A stretch of DNA of 64,000 nucleotides from Mikrocytos mackini. Taxonomy: Eukaryota > Endomyxa > Ascetosporea > Mikrocytida > Mikrocytiidae. The notes under the pieces are model-generated. The model did no database searches, was not told the origin of the DNA, and saw only the letters and a program-made list of their open reading frames with translations. The position numbers and the translations under genes were made by a program. Below, in pieces: positions 38,672 to 51,088 of the stretch; position 1 is the first letter of the stretch; each line of letters opens with the position of its first letter. Location: the NCBI GenBank assembly GCA_030180075.1, contig JASNJN010000030.1:1-64000 (forward strand), in the 5' to 3' direction.

Positions 38672-41600
38672 TAGGGTAACCGAAAATAGCCGCTATAAAA
38701 TTGCATTTTCAGCTGTTTAAAAATTCGATTTTTGCACAAAATTGGCATTTATTATCTTCCGGCAAATAATTAAAAATAAATTTAATTATTATCCTAGTTT
38801 TATAATGTTGGTAAATATAGACAAATAAAGATTGTGAAACAACAATGTTATTATAGTTATAACTTTAAAATCCCTAGATAAAGAAATCATTGTCATAGTT
38901 TCCTTATTTCAATAAAGCAATATGTAAATCGTTTGGAACTCCACAATTAGATTACCATTAATAAATTGATGTTATTTATTGTTATCAAAACCAACTCCAT
39001 ACTATATAGAACTTCCTAATAAATCTGAAAATATTCTTCAAATTTTAAAATTTGAAAGGCATCGAAACAATACTGAAGCTCACACGATTCTATAGTTATT
39101 TTTATCAATCTTGATCCACCAAATACTCACCATACTTCTATTACACATCCCGATCTGTGAATTCAACATTTCTTTAACAGCGTTCTATAAGATTATTTTA
39201 ATATCTAAAGCCCTTATACATTTATACAAATACGGACTACAAGAAAAGGATGTGGAATTCCAATACAGAAGTTAAATCGAATATTGGGATTTTTAAATCT
39301 TATTTATATTCAAACACAGACAAAGTTATACTAAACCAATTTAAGGCTATACTTTACTACTAATAAGACCTTTCTTTCTACAATGTACTATATGATTCGA
39401 ATCTGCACAGAGAACTACTGTTTATTTCCAATTTTGATATGTTTTGTTAAACGAAACTTTATGTTCAAATTGAGTTTGCTATGAATACACTTTGTAGCAT
39501 TTTGTGTCATACAATTGACAATACTTCCTCAATAACAGAATTACATGAAGAAGTAAAACTCATTAAAGAAGTCAAGTCAATACAAATCACTTAGACTTTC
39601 AATTATCAGGCTTTCTTTTTTTGGAAGTTTGTATACAGATCCAATCCGGTATGATGACGTTTTATTCGAGTCCATTTTACATCAAAACACTGCTCTATTA
39701 GATATAATACTAGCGAAACTGTGCTTTAATGTTTGGTGTGGATAATCCCTTTCCTACCCAAAGAAACGTGATTTGTTTACATTATCAAAGGAGTACGATG
39801 ATGAGTTGTGTTTTGATACATCTATTTCAGATGATTACTTTGGGAGTCCAATTTATTAAGAAAGAGAATGATTACTTAGATATGCACGCTATTGTTTAAT
39901 GTATATACTCCTATTGACACAAATATTATAAATAAACAACTTATAACAATCTGGAATTTGCTATGCAGATTATGAACATAATTTACAAGATAGTTCTACA
40001 TTTTCTACGATCTGACCATTCTTGACATTAATTCTGAAATGATTTATAAAGAGAAGGGCTTTTATCACCAATGATTGTTTACGCGTCACAATGAATTAAC
40101 TCTAGGATTGAAAATTTTTAAAGGAAGCAATATTTTAAGTAAGGTATTCAAATAATATTGGAAAGAATTAAATTTAAAAATGTATATTGATAATACCGTT
40201 CTAGTCATATTATACTAGATAAACTTGACATACACGTGATTTTGTTAATATTTATTAAATTATTTAGTTTTATTATAACTTAAGATTATATACCATCGTA
40301 AATTTTCATCATTAAAGATCCTGTTACTCCTGCATAAGTTGTTTAGACGACTAAAGCTTCTTTCAACATCGACGGAAGTGCTTTGGCATTTCAGAAGATA
40401 TTTGTTCACGATACTTCCTGTCTCACTTGCTTCCATAGATCTTTCAACAATCTTGCTTATTCCGTTTTTCCTTATCCTTTTTTCGATGTATTGTTTTATG
40501 TTAAGTGGGTCGTTAGGCATGTGTAGATTCATGAGTATATGATATCCGCTCTCTATATTGATTTCTTTCTTTTTGAATTGTTTGATTAACGGGCATAATG
40601 CTAAGTGGTAGATATATACTTCTCTAAGTTCTATTTCCACAAATGGATTGTTGAATGCTTCTTTGCAATTGTTTAAAAGTAGGCCGCTCCCTGTAATTGT
40701 GTTTACAATCTCTCTAATCCTCCTAAAGTTTCTATAGTAGTAGTCTACTGCCTTTAACCAACTGCCCCATCTGGTTAATATTGGGGCAGGTGGTGCTCCT
40801 ATATCTTTGAACAGTAATCTCCTATGTTTGTTGCGGCATGTAAGTTTTTTTGTAGTCGCAATCATTCGGTCGACAGCTGTATAATACGTTTTAATTTTAA
40901 ACTGCAATTATGTAAAAGATGACTTAAACAGGTTACATGATGAAGGTTTACGAATAAAACGGAAAGCATTTCATAAGCCTTCGGCATATAAGATGCTGCA
41001 TCACTTAATAACAGTACGAAATTTTCGCGAATAAGATTATTTTGTATCACTGCCGCATCAACAAGTCTTATAATTTCACCAGAGTCTATTGGTTTCGGCA
41101 AAACGATAGAATCAATTAAGAAACTTTTGTTCGGGGTATCTACCTTTCCTATAAGAATGTTAACAACAGACTTATCATTGATATATGATTCATCTATAAC
41201 CATATAAAAATATGCGTTTTCTATACAATCCAATATCTCTTTGAGTTTCTTACGGTCTAGTTCGGACACAATGCTCTGTGCAGACGACTGAGATATTAGT
41301 GGGAGGTTGTATTTCTTGAACAACGAAACGATCGGTTCGTACCGGAATTTGTTCAAGGGAATATCTGCTTCCAGGAATGCTTTGGTTACATCTATTTTGA
41401 AAATGCAATCATCGATTGCTTGTTGTGGAGTGGGTGTTTGAGCTATTGAAGGCATGTAACGCTGATGTGTATCACTGGCACGATGAGAATCTAAGTTCGA
41501 TTTTTTCGAATAATTAACACTTTTCTGGCACAACCGGCACCATAACAATCCTGTGGTTGTTTCATAAAGTTCGTTAGGGTATAATGTTACGTATCTTGCT

Positions 41601-41809
41601 CTACGTTCTTTGTCAGAAAGAGGAGGTCTCGACATTTAAAATTTTAAATTTTCAAAAACGATTTTTGTATATTATTGGCATTTATAATACTTTGAACATT
41701 TTTAATTTCCAGTATATAGCACGAAAGTGATTATTATCAGTGAGACGAAATAATCATGTATTATTAATCAATACATATTAATTAGTCTTCTGGCATTTCG
41801 GTTGCCCTA
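38672..41809 (-). mobile_element. hAT element with degraded transposase
   Basis: 3,138 bp between TAGGGTAACCGAAAAT on the left and the inverted TAGGGCAACCGAAAT on the right. The same terminus, plus about 80 bp of subterminal similarity, occurs in the non-autonomous element 49382-51088. The flanking 8-mers ATAATAAT and AAGATAAA no longer match well, so the insertion is old or rearranged. The left 1.6 kb (38672-40259) has no intact gene; a few short protein-like stretches near 39500-39870 on the plus strand may be remnants. Confidence 0.75.
40260..41635 (-). pseudogene. hAT transposase (CGBP1-like type), one frameshift
   Basis: The start at 41635 follows an AAATTT-type motif. A zinc finger (CRLCQKSVNYSKKSNLDSHRASDTH) opens the protein, followed by a ribonuclease-H-like core with MVIDESY and LLLSDAASYM around the acidic residues and a CLSHLLHNC helix. 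The frame then shifts near 40890-40905 and continues to 40260 through TRWGSWLKAVDYY and the C-terminal hAT signature QSTSVDVERSFSRLNNL. Only the single shift separates it from an intact protein of about 455 residues. Its closest relative in the window is the decayed gene at 48884-53276. Confidence 0.75.
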
Positions 41810-42904
41810 AAGATAAATAATACGACGAAGGATATAAAAACGACATTCTGGCTATATTTGCATAAGATTGATATATTTGTTGTAATATCGGCTTGAAACA
41901 GTCTTGATTGAATCAATAGATACTAAAGTTCCCATTTAACAGTATTGTGCGATAACTTATAAAAAACTTTGAAAGTTCGAAGAAGGGGCATTATATCTAA
42001 AGAACAGTAAATTTGACTACTCCATTAAACTTCAATGCTTTAGACCGTCTGTTGACAACATTATCATCGAAAGAAAGAATTCACAATTTTCGAAAGTCAG
42101 GAAAACTATACTAGGAATCTGGACAGTTATGTCAAAAAATTTCAAGAATTCGAGAATTTTCCCCAAGCAATTTCCCGTTAAATATGTCCTAAAGTACGAA
42201 ATTTTTATTTTAGGGGGCCATTTCCAGGAAATTAATACTACAGCACCAATCGGAACCATACATGATTTCACATATTAAAAATTAAATATAAATATCTATA
42301 ACCAACGGATAATGGCCTAATAATAATATATTTGTTACAATCATTATATGCTTATTTATTGCACAGGAATTTGGGTTTGAAAACAGTCGAATGTTCGTTT
42401 TTCGAATAACATTCGTTTACACGCCAAAAACCTTCGAATACTCGAATATTCGCATTCGCAATTGCAAACTCTAGTTGAAATTTTTTCTTTCATAACCGAA
42501 TAATTTTAAAAGATTTCACCCAAAAATTTAAAATCTAAAAAAACTCCAAATTATAAAGGTAATTTTTTTAATAAAATAAAAAAAATATTGCCCGAAGTTG
42601 GTGTTAAAACGCGCTGGGAAACAACATACTTCATTTACATCGAAAAATAACAATATTTTTAAAAAAATATCAGAGTTAAAATTCACCACCTATAAAATAC
42701 GAATGTATTTTGATTCGCAATTTTTCAAAATTCTATCTATGTTAAAACATTTCCACCCTTTATTTAATCTCTGAATGATTACATAAAGTTTTAATATTCT
42801 GTTGGGTTTATATTCCCAATATTTTGGATAAAACATAACAGCCATACCATCCAATTTTTAACATTTCTCAATATTATAAACACTTCAAAAACAAAATTTT
42901 TAGT
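41810..42904. other. Intergenic with old transposon-end motifs
   Basis: No gene supported. At about 42400-42475 a dense cluster of TTCGAATA/TATTCG palindromes ends in CTAGAGTTTGCAATTGCGA on the minus strand, which looks like a hAT terminus without a partner. At 42594-42620 a stretch (inverse of TATGTTGTTTCCCAG) recurs near 54520-54549. Confidence 0.4.
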
Positions 42905-44083
42905 TTACTTTAACCTAACGAGGGACGTATTTTGCCTAGCCCTTATTTTTGTTTCATTTTCTAATTTTTGAAGTTCTTTCTCTTCTGCTAAATCAGCTTC
43001 AATATGTCCACCAAAATTGTATGTCAAGTTGAAATCATTAAACGTCTCTGTACACATGAAATCATAAGTGTCCAATTCTAAATTCTTTTCTATATAAGCG
43101 TTTGCCTCTTCTTTGTTCAAACCAGGTCTGTCTAATACATCAATAGTTTCTATATTGTCCTCGTCTTTGTTAAGCATTTCCCACTTACAAACCAGTTCAT
43201 AAGATTTCTTCGCGTATATGTCGGACAAATAATTCTTGAATAGCCTTCTGCACTTTGTAACTTTTAGTATTCTTTTAATTCCAAAGCCCACTTTGTCTAA
43301 TCTGCCCCACGCTTCTGTAAGCAGATAAGCAATAGCAAAGCATGCCGGCATAAGTTTGCTTAAATCGGATGCAACCCATTTTGCTGGCCTAACTAATGGC
43401 TCCCCTTTTATTTTTTCAATACCCCAAGCTATACTTCCGGTTAAATTAGCAATGGATAAGAAAAAGAAACTTAGACTGATTCTATACGAACTTGTTCCCT
43501 TCTTTAGTTTATTTGTGAGAATGTTTTGTGCCAAAAATACAATCGCTGCTATTAGAATAATTACTGTGACTGCAATAGATAGATAACCTATAACTGTACA
43601 AAGTGCCCTTGAAGCTATCAGACATCTCTTAGGGTGTTTAAGGTCTTTAAAGTCCACGTCGAAATCAGACTGTTTCCATCCACCCACAAACACCATAACG
43701 AACTCGTGAAATAGAAACAAGGAGAACACTACCAAATTCATCCACCACCCAATCTTATTCAGTCTTGCTACGTTGTACCTAGTGAATATAATCAGTCCTA
43801 TGAATGCTGTTAGTGCCAACAGCGCAAATAATTTCAAAACTAAAAAATTTGAAAGTAGTACATAGAAGTAACAGAGTGTATTGTTCATCAAGAAGCCGTT
43901 CGTAATCATATCCGGGAATATATAAACAACAGAGAAAGGAATATTGGAGAATATGATTGCTGCCACTAAAATAAGTCTGGGCTTGAATGTTGTGTATTCG
44001 TAGTGATACCAAATGTCATAAAACGCGAGAGATGTGAAAATTAAGTTTACTATAAGTATCGGTAAGCTGAGGAAAAGAAACAT
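42905..44083 (-). CDS. Seven-helix membrane protein, GPCR-like topology
   Basis: 392 residues with seven hydrophobic segments at about 1-22, 36-57, 69-100, 112-134, 158-187, 201-222 and 238-258, then a soluble 130-residue tail that is acidic and ends in a basic stretch. A Cys at 71 sits at the outer end of helix 3 and a Cys at 154 in the loop before helix 5, the arrangement that forms the conserved disulfide in many GPCRs. An N-x-T site lies at 67. The protein is alone between two transposon clusters and looks intact. I do not recognise a specific family; six helices plus a signal peptide, or a transporter-like protein, remain possible. Confidence 0.6.
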   Translation of the reverse strand: MFLFLSLPILIVNLIFTSLAFYDIWYHYEYTTFKPRLILVAAIIFSNIPFSVVYIFPDMITNGFLMNNTLCYFYVLLSNFLVLKLFALLALTAFIGLIIFTRYNVARLNKIGWWMNLVVFSLFLFHEFVMVFVGGWKQSDFDVDFKDLKHPKRCLIASRALCTVIGYLSIAVTVIILIAAIVFLAQNILTNKLKKGTSSYRISLSFFFLSIANLTGSIAWGIEKIKGEPLVRPAKWVASDLSKLMPACFAIAYLLTEAWGRLDKVGFGIKRILKVTKCRRLFKNYLSDIYAKKSYELVCKWEMLNKDEDNIETIDVLDRPGLNKEEANAYIEKNLELDTYDFMCTETFNDFNLTYNFGGHIEADLAEEKELQKLENETKIRARQNTSLVRLK

Positions 44084-44407
44084 ATATTTTTGTTGCTAAA
44101 GTAATTCGGAATTTGTAAATTTTACTATCAGAATATTTTTAAATAATAAATAAATATAATTTTATAAAGAGTTAATCAACCATAAATTTCATAGCCGAAA
44201 TATTGTTTTTGATTTTTGACATATTGGATAATTATAGCTAAAAAATAAGTTAAAAAGTAGAATTTATTGTAAATTATAAACTATATTTGGTTGATATCGT
44301 AATTTGAACACAGATGTTTTTAAAAATAAATAAATTATATCTTTTTAAGGTTAAATAGAATATATTTGTAATCAACAATGTCCTAATATCTTCTAAAAAT
44401 TTAAATA
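44084..44407. other. Intergenic, no gene seen
   Basis: Very AT-rich spacer between the seven-helix gene and the MULE target site. No feature recognised. Confidence 0.5.
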
Positions 44408-44416
44408 TTTTTTATC

Positions 44417-44694
44417 AGTATCTATTATTTATAGGAATTATTCTTTTTTGTATTTTATTCCATATTATTAATGAGTTTGTATAGCCTTTATATATCATTT
44501 AATTAAGAACATACATAGGAATTTTTCTGTTTCATGCTTTGTGGGGGATAGTTTTTTATTTATGCCTTTTTATTTTTGAAAATTAAAATCTCTTACAAAA
44601 TGTTCGATTATATACAAACCACGACCACAACAGCCTTAAAGAAGCAAAGAACAAACCCAGTAACGGAGACCGACCAAGTTCACGAAGATAAATC
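44417..44694. repeat. Left TIR of the MULE
   Basis: 278 bp, inverted copy at 48225-48501 with few changes. It contains the AAATTT-type motif (44572-44592) and the start of the transposase gene. Confidence 0.9.
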
Positions 44695-47613
44695 TGAGGA
44701 CGGTTCGTTTGAGAATGATTTCGATGATAATGAGGATTTGTTCACTGATATGGATGATACAGCCACAGAATTGGGTGGTTATGATGATGAAAAATTATTT
44801 AATGACATACAGATGATTCAAAATAAAATTATCCAAGAAAGTAGCTGTAGGTTATATTTTCAACACAACTTACAAGAATTTAAGCAAATAAACCATGGGC
44901 AACACACAATGGAGACTAACTTAACATCAAGTAGTCCTCAATACATATGCGAAAGTCCTAAGATAACTTTATCTAATGAAACGATATCCCAGAGTTCTTT
45001 AGATTCTAAGCATAATTTACATCAAGAAGAAGTTTCTGCCCCAGTGCAAGCCAGCGATATACAATATAGTGTAGTGGGAACAAACAAAACTGCCCATGAT
45101 GTTCGGTCGGATGATGTCAAACAAGATCGCCTAGAAGGTAAAAATTTAGACAAAGAAACAACAATTCTGAATTTTAAAAGTTACAAAAATTTTGAAAATT
45201 GGAAAGAAGATGTTGTTGATTCTAAGGGCGTTATTTATCTTAAGTATTCTGGTGACAAGAAGACAATTCATTATAAGAAAATATTATATTTTACTTGTCG
45301 CGAAAATATTAACAATGGAGAAGTCGCCACCAACAATTATACTGGCCCTAACTAGTGTGTTCGATTTCCCGACTTTTTTGGACTTCCATGGGATTATCCC
45401 GGGAGCAAAAAATTTTTTGTTATGAAATATCCATTACAAAATACCTGCAAATACCCATTTCCTGTTATTTAATCGATATCGAATAAAATAAAGTTCGAAT
45501 TCATGAAAATAATGTATTGGTGTTCAAAATAATGAGCTCCCAATTTTCAGAAATTTCCCGCCATCCCGTCCCGCGAACACACTAGCCCTAACTCAAGTCT
45601 AAAGAAACAAAGATGTCCTTCTCATTATAATGTCTACATTAAAATCAATGGTAGGATTAAAGTAAAGTACGTACATACTCATAACCATATAGTAGATTAT
45701 TCACAAGCAGGTATTAACAAGAGTTTAAGAATTAAACTCGTTGCAAAGGTAAACGAAAACATACCTTTACGAGTTATCTATAAAACAATTAAATCTGCTG
45801 AATTTAAGGAGAAGCATCCGGCGATAGAAAGGGTAGGTTTAAATTATTTACGCAACTTGCGAAATAAATATTCAAACTTTTCTCATAAGAATCTTGAAAC
45901 ATGCAAGTCATTTTTGGAATTTGTATACAGGAAAATTAAAGACAAAGATATGATTGTTTTAGTTCTAAAACTACAGGGCGAGATCAATAATAACTATCCT
46001 CTTTTAGATCTGGAAGATATGGTTTTTTCATTCACAACCAAAACAATACTGAAGCTTGCGTTACCACTTATGAAGAACGAAGTAATGGTGGATTCAACGC
46101 ACAAAACAAATAAGTACAATTTCAAGCTAACAAGCCTATTTACTCGACACAATACTTACAGGGCCGTTCCATTTTTATATATTCTTTCCTCCCGTGAAAA
46201 CCAAGCAATAATTGATAATGCATTAATAAATTTCAAAGTTATTACTGACATAAAGCTGAAACCCGAATTTCTAATGACAGACATTTGTCATACCTATAAG
46301 AACGCTTTTAAATCTGTGTTTGGAGAGGGATTTATATGGCTTTGATGTTGCTGGCATGTCTATAAATCATTTCTGTTAAATTTAAATAGAATCGTGAAGA
46401 ACAATAATAGTAATATTGGGATTAAAAACTTATTCATAGATTTACAACATGTTAGTTCAATGACAGACTTCAAGAAAAGATATGCGGAATTCTTGTCATT
46501 TATCTCGGGAAAGTCTGAATCATTTTACAAGTATTTCATGAAGCAATACCATGGAAAGGAAGTTCATTGGGCTACTATCTTTCGTAGTGGATCGACCTTG
46601 AACACAAATATGTTCCTAGAAGCATTTCACTCCAAACTTAAAAACTTTTACCTTCAACGAAAAGCTACAACGAGAATGGATGACTTAGTTGATTTATTAT
46701 TAGAATAGTGTGAAGATTTGGATGATATGATAAATAAGAACTTGAAATATCCCAATTTGGAGTTTAAAAGTTACAGAGTTCATCGCTGTATCGAAAATCA
46801 TAAATTATCAACCAATTATACTTATAAAATCACAAAATAGATAATTTTACATTTGAAATGGAAAAGAAAACATTAAAAATCAATCTTAACTGTCAACATG
46901 ACCTCAGATTCATAGACTGTGTTTCTTGCAAAATATGCTTTGCGTGTATATCATGTACGTGTAAGTATTATTTTAACAAAAAAGAAATCTGTTCCCATAT
47001 TTATTACTTAACAAAAGTTTATTCTGAATACACACCATCGATTATGTCATTAAAAACTACATTTGCTTATATTAGGAATAATGAAATAATCAAATGTAAG
47101 TCCATATATATCCGAGAACAACCTGATGCTCTTAATTCAGAAAGTTTGATACATAATAGCTACTTAACCAAACAAATCGGTACGATAACAGAATATGACA
47201 AAAGTATCAATTATGAAGTATGTAATAGAATTGAGAGAAGTTTGATATTAATAAGGGAAATAGTAAACGGAAGCGATTGGGAGGGAGATTCGCAATTGAT
47301 TCATGATTTGGATGTTATGTTAATTGGGTGGATTAATATTAGTAATAGCAAGGATACTAGGAGGAACATTTTCAGAAAGATAGATGATGGTGATGGCAAA
47401 AATGAATATAAGCTAAGAAAACAGCAAAATCATATTACATTCAAGAAAATAACAAAAAATTATATCTGTAAGTGTTCTGAGTGTAATAAATATTATTATA
47501 AGAATGATAAGAAACTAATTTGTGCCAAGAAATGTGGTTACTCTGTACATAAAGGATGTGGACCTATATCACGAATTTCATTTGTAACAGGGATAGGATG
47601 GCTATGCTGTTAA
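44600..47613 (+). pseudogene. MULE transposase, interrupted and frameshifted
   Basis: The ATG at 44600 (MFDYIQTTTTT) follows an AAATTT-type motif. An acidic N-terminal region leads to a FAR1-like zinc domain (FTCRENI ... RCPSHYNV ... HTHNHIV) split by the MITE at 45353-45584; omitting the MITE and one 8-bp repeat leaves the frame continuous. The catalytic core has VMVDSTHKTN and FLMTDICHTY for the two Asp positions. A shift at about 46340, where the CWHVYKSF block changes frame, and stops at 46706 and near 46838 break the rest. The terminal part (46858-47613) holds a SWIM zinc finger (CTCKYYFNKKEICSH) and a final Cys/His-rich module (CKCSECNKYYY ... CAKKCGYSVHKGCG). Confidence 0.8.
45353..45584. 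mobile_element. 232-bp hAT MITE, copy 2
   Basis: TAGTGTGTTCG ends with perfect 8-bp duplications GCCCTAAC (45345-45352 and 45585-45592). It is the inverted copy of 34770-35001 with few differences, and lies inside the zinc-finger region of the MULE transposase. Confidence 0.92.
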
Positions 47614-48224
47614 AGGGATATAAATAACTGAATGACAATTTAAATTTATTAAACTAATATCAATGTATCAATTCGACTTCTCATATTTTAATAAACAATA
47701 TTTTGGTATTTCATAGTACGTACCATTGATTTATTTGCTGATTTTACAAACAAAATGTATAAGTTTCATACAAAATATTTCTATTGACGTTAAAAAGCGT
47801 TATGTTATCAAAAGCTACTATTTTCCAGTATCAATAATAGTATGGATCTATTTTACCCAATGATAAAGTTTCGATCAGGACTATCCTTTAAAGCCATTTA
47901 ACACTATTAAATGATTGTGTTAAAGTCATTCTATAAACACTCCATTTCCCCTTTGTTTTCATTTGTTGCTGTTTGTATGTGTGTATTCGAGTGTATGTAA
48001 AAATGTTTAGATTAGATGTTTCGTTGGTGGAAATTGAATATATCGGGATTAGAATTCCTTAACTTGTTATTTAAGAATTGTTTGAACTCTATTTGCAATA
48101 GTACTATATATGATTGAAGATTGGATGAATAAGTTGAATATATTTTGTCCCAAACTAGTATAGAGTTAATCTCCTATCTTATAGTATTGTAAGGGATATT
48201 TTGAATGTACGTGGCTATGTTCCG
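47614..48224. other. Non-coding 3' part of the MULE
   Basis: About 610 bp between the transposase remains and the right TIR. No coding content seen. Confidence 0.5.
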
Positions 48225-48501
48225 ATTTATCTTCGTGAACTTGGTCGGTCTCCGTTACTGGGTTTGTTCTTTGCTTCTTTAAGGCTGTTGTGGTCGTGGT
48301 TTGTATATAATCGAACATTTTGTAAGAGATTTTAATTTTCAAAAATAAAAAGGCATAAATAAAAAACTATCCCCCACAAAGCATGAAACAGAAAAATTCC
48401 TATGTATGTTCTTAATTAAATGATATATAAAGGCTATACAAACTCATTAATAATATGGAATAAAATACAAAAAAAAATAATCCCTATAAATAATAGATAC
48501 T
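48225..48501. repeat. Right TIR of the MULE
   Basis: 277 bp, inverse of the left TIR, so a second copy of the promoter-like motif and transposase start codon points inward from this end. Confidence 0.9.
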
Positions 48502-48510
48502 TTTTTTATC

Positions 48511-48883
48511 ACCCAAGTTCAGTATTAATGGTAACGACCCATAATGCCTATATGAAATTTACAGATACCGCATCCGGTACTTTGTGTTACGAGTAGGGTG
48601 TGGATAATATGTGACTTTTTAGCGGAAAATATGTGATTTTTAAATTAAGCATAATTTCATTTAATGTAACCAAAAGTTTATGCTCTAGCATGTTTCTCAT
48701 GTTCAATTAGCATGGATTGTGTGGTTTTTATTGCGTAAACTATTAAAAATTTTATTTTTTTAATATATTATATTTCCATGATGTCCAGGGTCTGGACGTT
48801 GTCCTTCTTGGTTGAAAGGGTAAGATAAATCTCTAAAAGGTAGGAAACAAGTTTCTCCATTTTGAAATTTTAATTTTTTAAAG
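48511..48883. other. Intergenic, no gene seen
   Basis: AT-rich DNA between the MULE and the next decayed hAT gene. The last 25 bases (48860-48881) contain an AAATTT-type motif before the ATG at 48884. Confidence 0.45.
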
Positions 48884-48931
48884 ATGCCCCAGGTCCCAGG
48901 CACTGTGAGCAGGCCGGGCACAATTAAGAAT

Positions 48932-49252
48932 ACATGTCGAACAAATCTGGAAAAAAGTGTACTCTAAAATTTCCGAATTTTTCAAAAAAATTTTTTACTT
49001 ATTAAAAACTTAAAAATAAAACAAAAAGCAAGGAACTTTTTCTAAAATACAATAAAATTTTAATTTTCACTTTTATCGTAGAGGTAATATATTTAAAATA
49101 ACCTCCAACACAACTATTTTTTGATGAAAATTGTATTTTAGAAAAAGTTCCTTGTCTTTTGTTTTATTTTTAAGTTTTTAATATGTAAAAAAAATTTTTT
49201 TGAAAAATTCGGAAATTTTAGAGTACATTTTTTCCAGATTTGTTCGACATGT
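48932..49252. mobile_element. Inverted-repeat MITE, 9-bp target duplication
   Basis: 321 bp with near-perfect terminal repeats of about 120 bp starting ACATGTCGAACAAATCTGG. Direct repeats ATTAAGAAT at 48923-48931 and 49253-49261. A 9-bp duplication suggests a Mutator-type origin. Confidence 0.85.
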
Positions 49253-49381
49253 ATTAAGAATTACTTGGAAGAATTTAAATTTCTAAAAGAGGAAGGCGAC
49301 TTATTCTGTATATACTGCAAGGCAAATTTAACGGCAAATAAAACAACCCTACAACTTCACCAAGATACTGCATGACATAAC

Positions 49382-51088
49382 TAGGGCAATCAAAATAGCA
49401 GCTATAAAATAGCATTATTAGCACTTATAAAATCGAGTTTTGATATAAAATAAGCATTTATAATCACTGTTTAATTCATCAAATAAATCATTTTAATATT
49501 GATTTATATATTAAATATTTTGTTGAATTGAAACTCTAGGATGATCTGAAATAAGTTTCGATATTATTTCGAATATCCAAACAATTTAATCAATATATAC
49601 GAAGTTTAAAATGATAATTAAGAGAATTCCCAATCTTTTATTTCAGACGACAAAATATTCATTGTGTATTTAAATATTTTCGTTGAATTCACTTCATGCA
49701 AATATAATTAATACGAATAATTTTATTAATTATTAAATTCCGCCTATCAAGATCATTCTTGTTTTTGATATATACAGTTTATACACATTTAATTGGATTT
49801 CATTGTTTTTAGTATAAACATAAATTCTTATATTGACTTAAAGTTGCCGGATTATTTTATCTTATTTTAATTAACATCTCATGTATAATTGCGTTTAATT
49901 ACATCATAATAAATATATTATTGTATAAAATCATTAACTTTTCTTGACATAATATTTAATATTATGGAATAGTAAAAGAGCTTAGTATAAAAGGTAAGAA
50001 TTGCATTTTACATAATTTTATTTTATCGGCAGTATTTGGAATAGATTCGAAATAATCAGTTCAGAAAATGCTATTTGTCATAATAGTTTACAACAGTCGT
50101 CGAATGCATCTGAATAGCTTGAATTGATTTGAGAAACATAGTATGAATATAAATGTGTTAATGTAATTATATCGTTTTAACAATATTTATAACCGTTTAA
50201 TATAATCTGGAATAAATAGTCAAATTACTTGTTGTTTATTTATCACATGTTTATAAATAAATATGTTTATATTTTTGAATTTTAAATCAACATCTTAATT
50301 AGCATCAAATCTTTAAAATATCTAAATAGAGATAATTACGATTTTATTGATACTATGTTTAGATATGTATCTAGTTGAACTAAAGATGTATTTCTTAGCT
50401 GGCAAATATTTGAAAAACGTGACAAGCGTTTGATTTTAAATTAGTAATATATAGAATAAATCTTATATGATTTTTAATTTAAAAATTTCCTGGGTATAAA
50501 ACATAAAAATGATTTAATATAACCAGCGATTGTTTGAAATTAAAAGCCTCAAAAATTTTCCCATATAATTTTCAAACATTTATAAATATGGTGCTAATGT
50601 TTCCTAATAAATGACATATAAGCGAACATTTAATTCAAAATGTTCTTAATTACGCAAATTTATTTAATTTCATTTATAAAAGTTATTAGTAGCGTTTTCT
50701 TTCATTTTATTGATTTATAATATTATTAGATCATATTTAAGAAGTGCGGGATTAAACTGAATTTTTTTTGAAATAAAAATTGTTTTAAAAGCATATTTAT
50801 TCGGTTTTAAAAGCTCTAGGTGTATATATACTTCAACAACATATATAATCAATTTTATACAAACTCATATAAGGTTTATTGTCCGGATAGTTTCCTTGAA
50901 AATAATATTTCATTACTATATTTTTTGACCGAAACACGTTTTTGGTGCAAAATAAGCAAATACGTCTTTTTAAGCATTTCTATCTCGGTCAGAAACACCC
51001 AAAAAAAATTTTTAATACTAAAAATAACGTTATTGGGCTATAAGGTTAAATATAAGTAAAAATAATTTTCAGCATTTTGGTTGCCCTA
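49382..51088. mobile_element. Non-autonomous hAT element
   Basis: 1,707 bp from TAGGGCAATCAAAATAGC to the inverse of TAGGGCAACCAAAAT, with perfect 8-bp duplications GACATAAC (49374-49381 and 51089-51096). No transposase and no sizeable gene inside. Termini and the first 80 bp are related to the element 38672-41809, which could have mobilised it. Confidence 0.88.

Larger units (their letters stand above)
44417..48501 (+). mobile_element. MULE transposon with 278-bp TIRs and 9-bp target duplication
   Basis: 4,085 bp. Terminal inverted repeats 44417-44694 and 48225-48501 begin AGTATCTATTATTTATAGG. Direct repeats TTTTTTATC (44408-44416 and 48502-48510) are the 9-bp target duplication of the Mutator superfamily. 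The TIR includes the promoter-like motif, the transposase ATG and about 32 codons. One transposase gene, now interrupted, lies inside. Confidence 0.9.

Noticed and set aside
38672-40259. A second gene in the left half of the hAT element
   Set aside because: Short protein-like stretches near 39500-39870 are broken by stops and match nothing I know.
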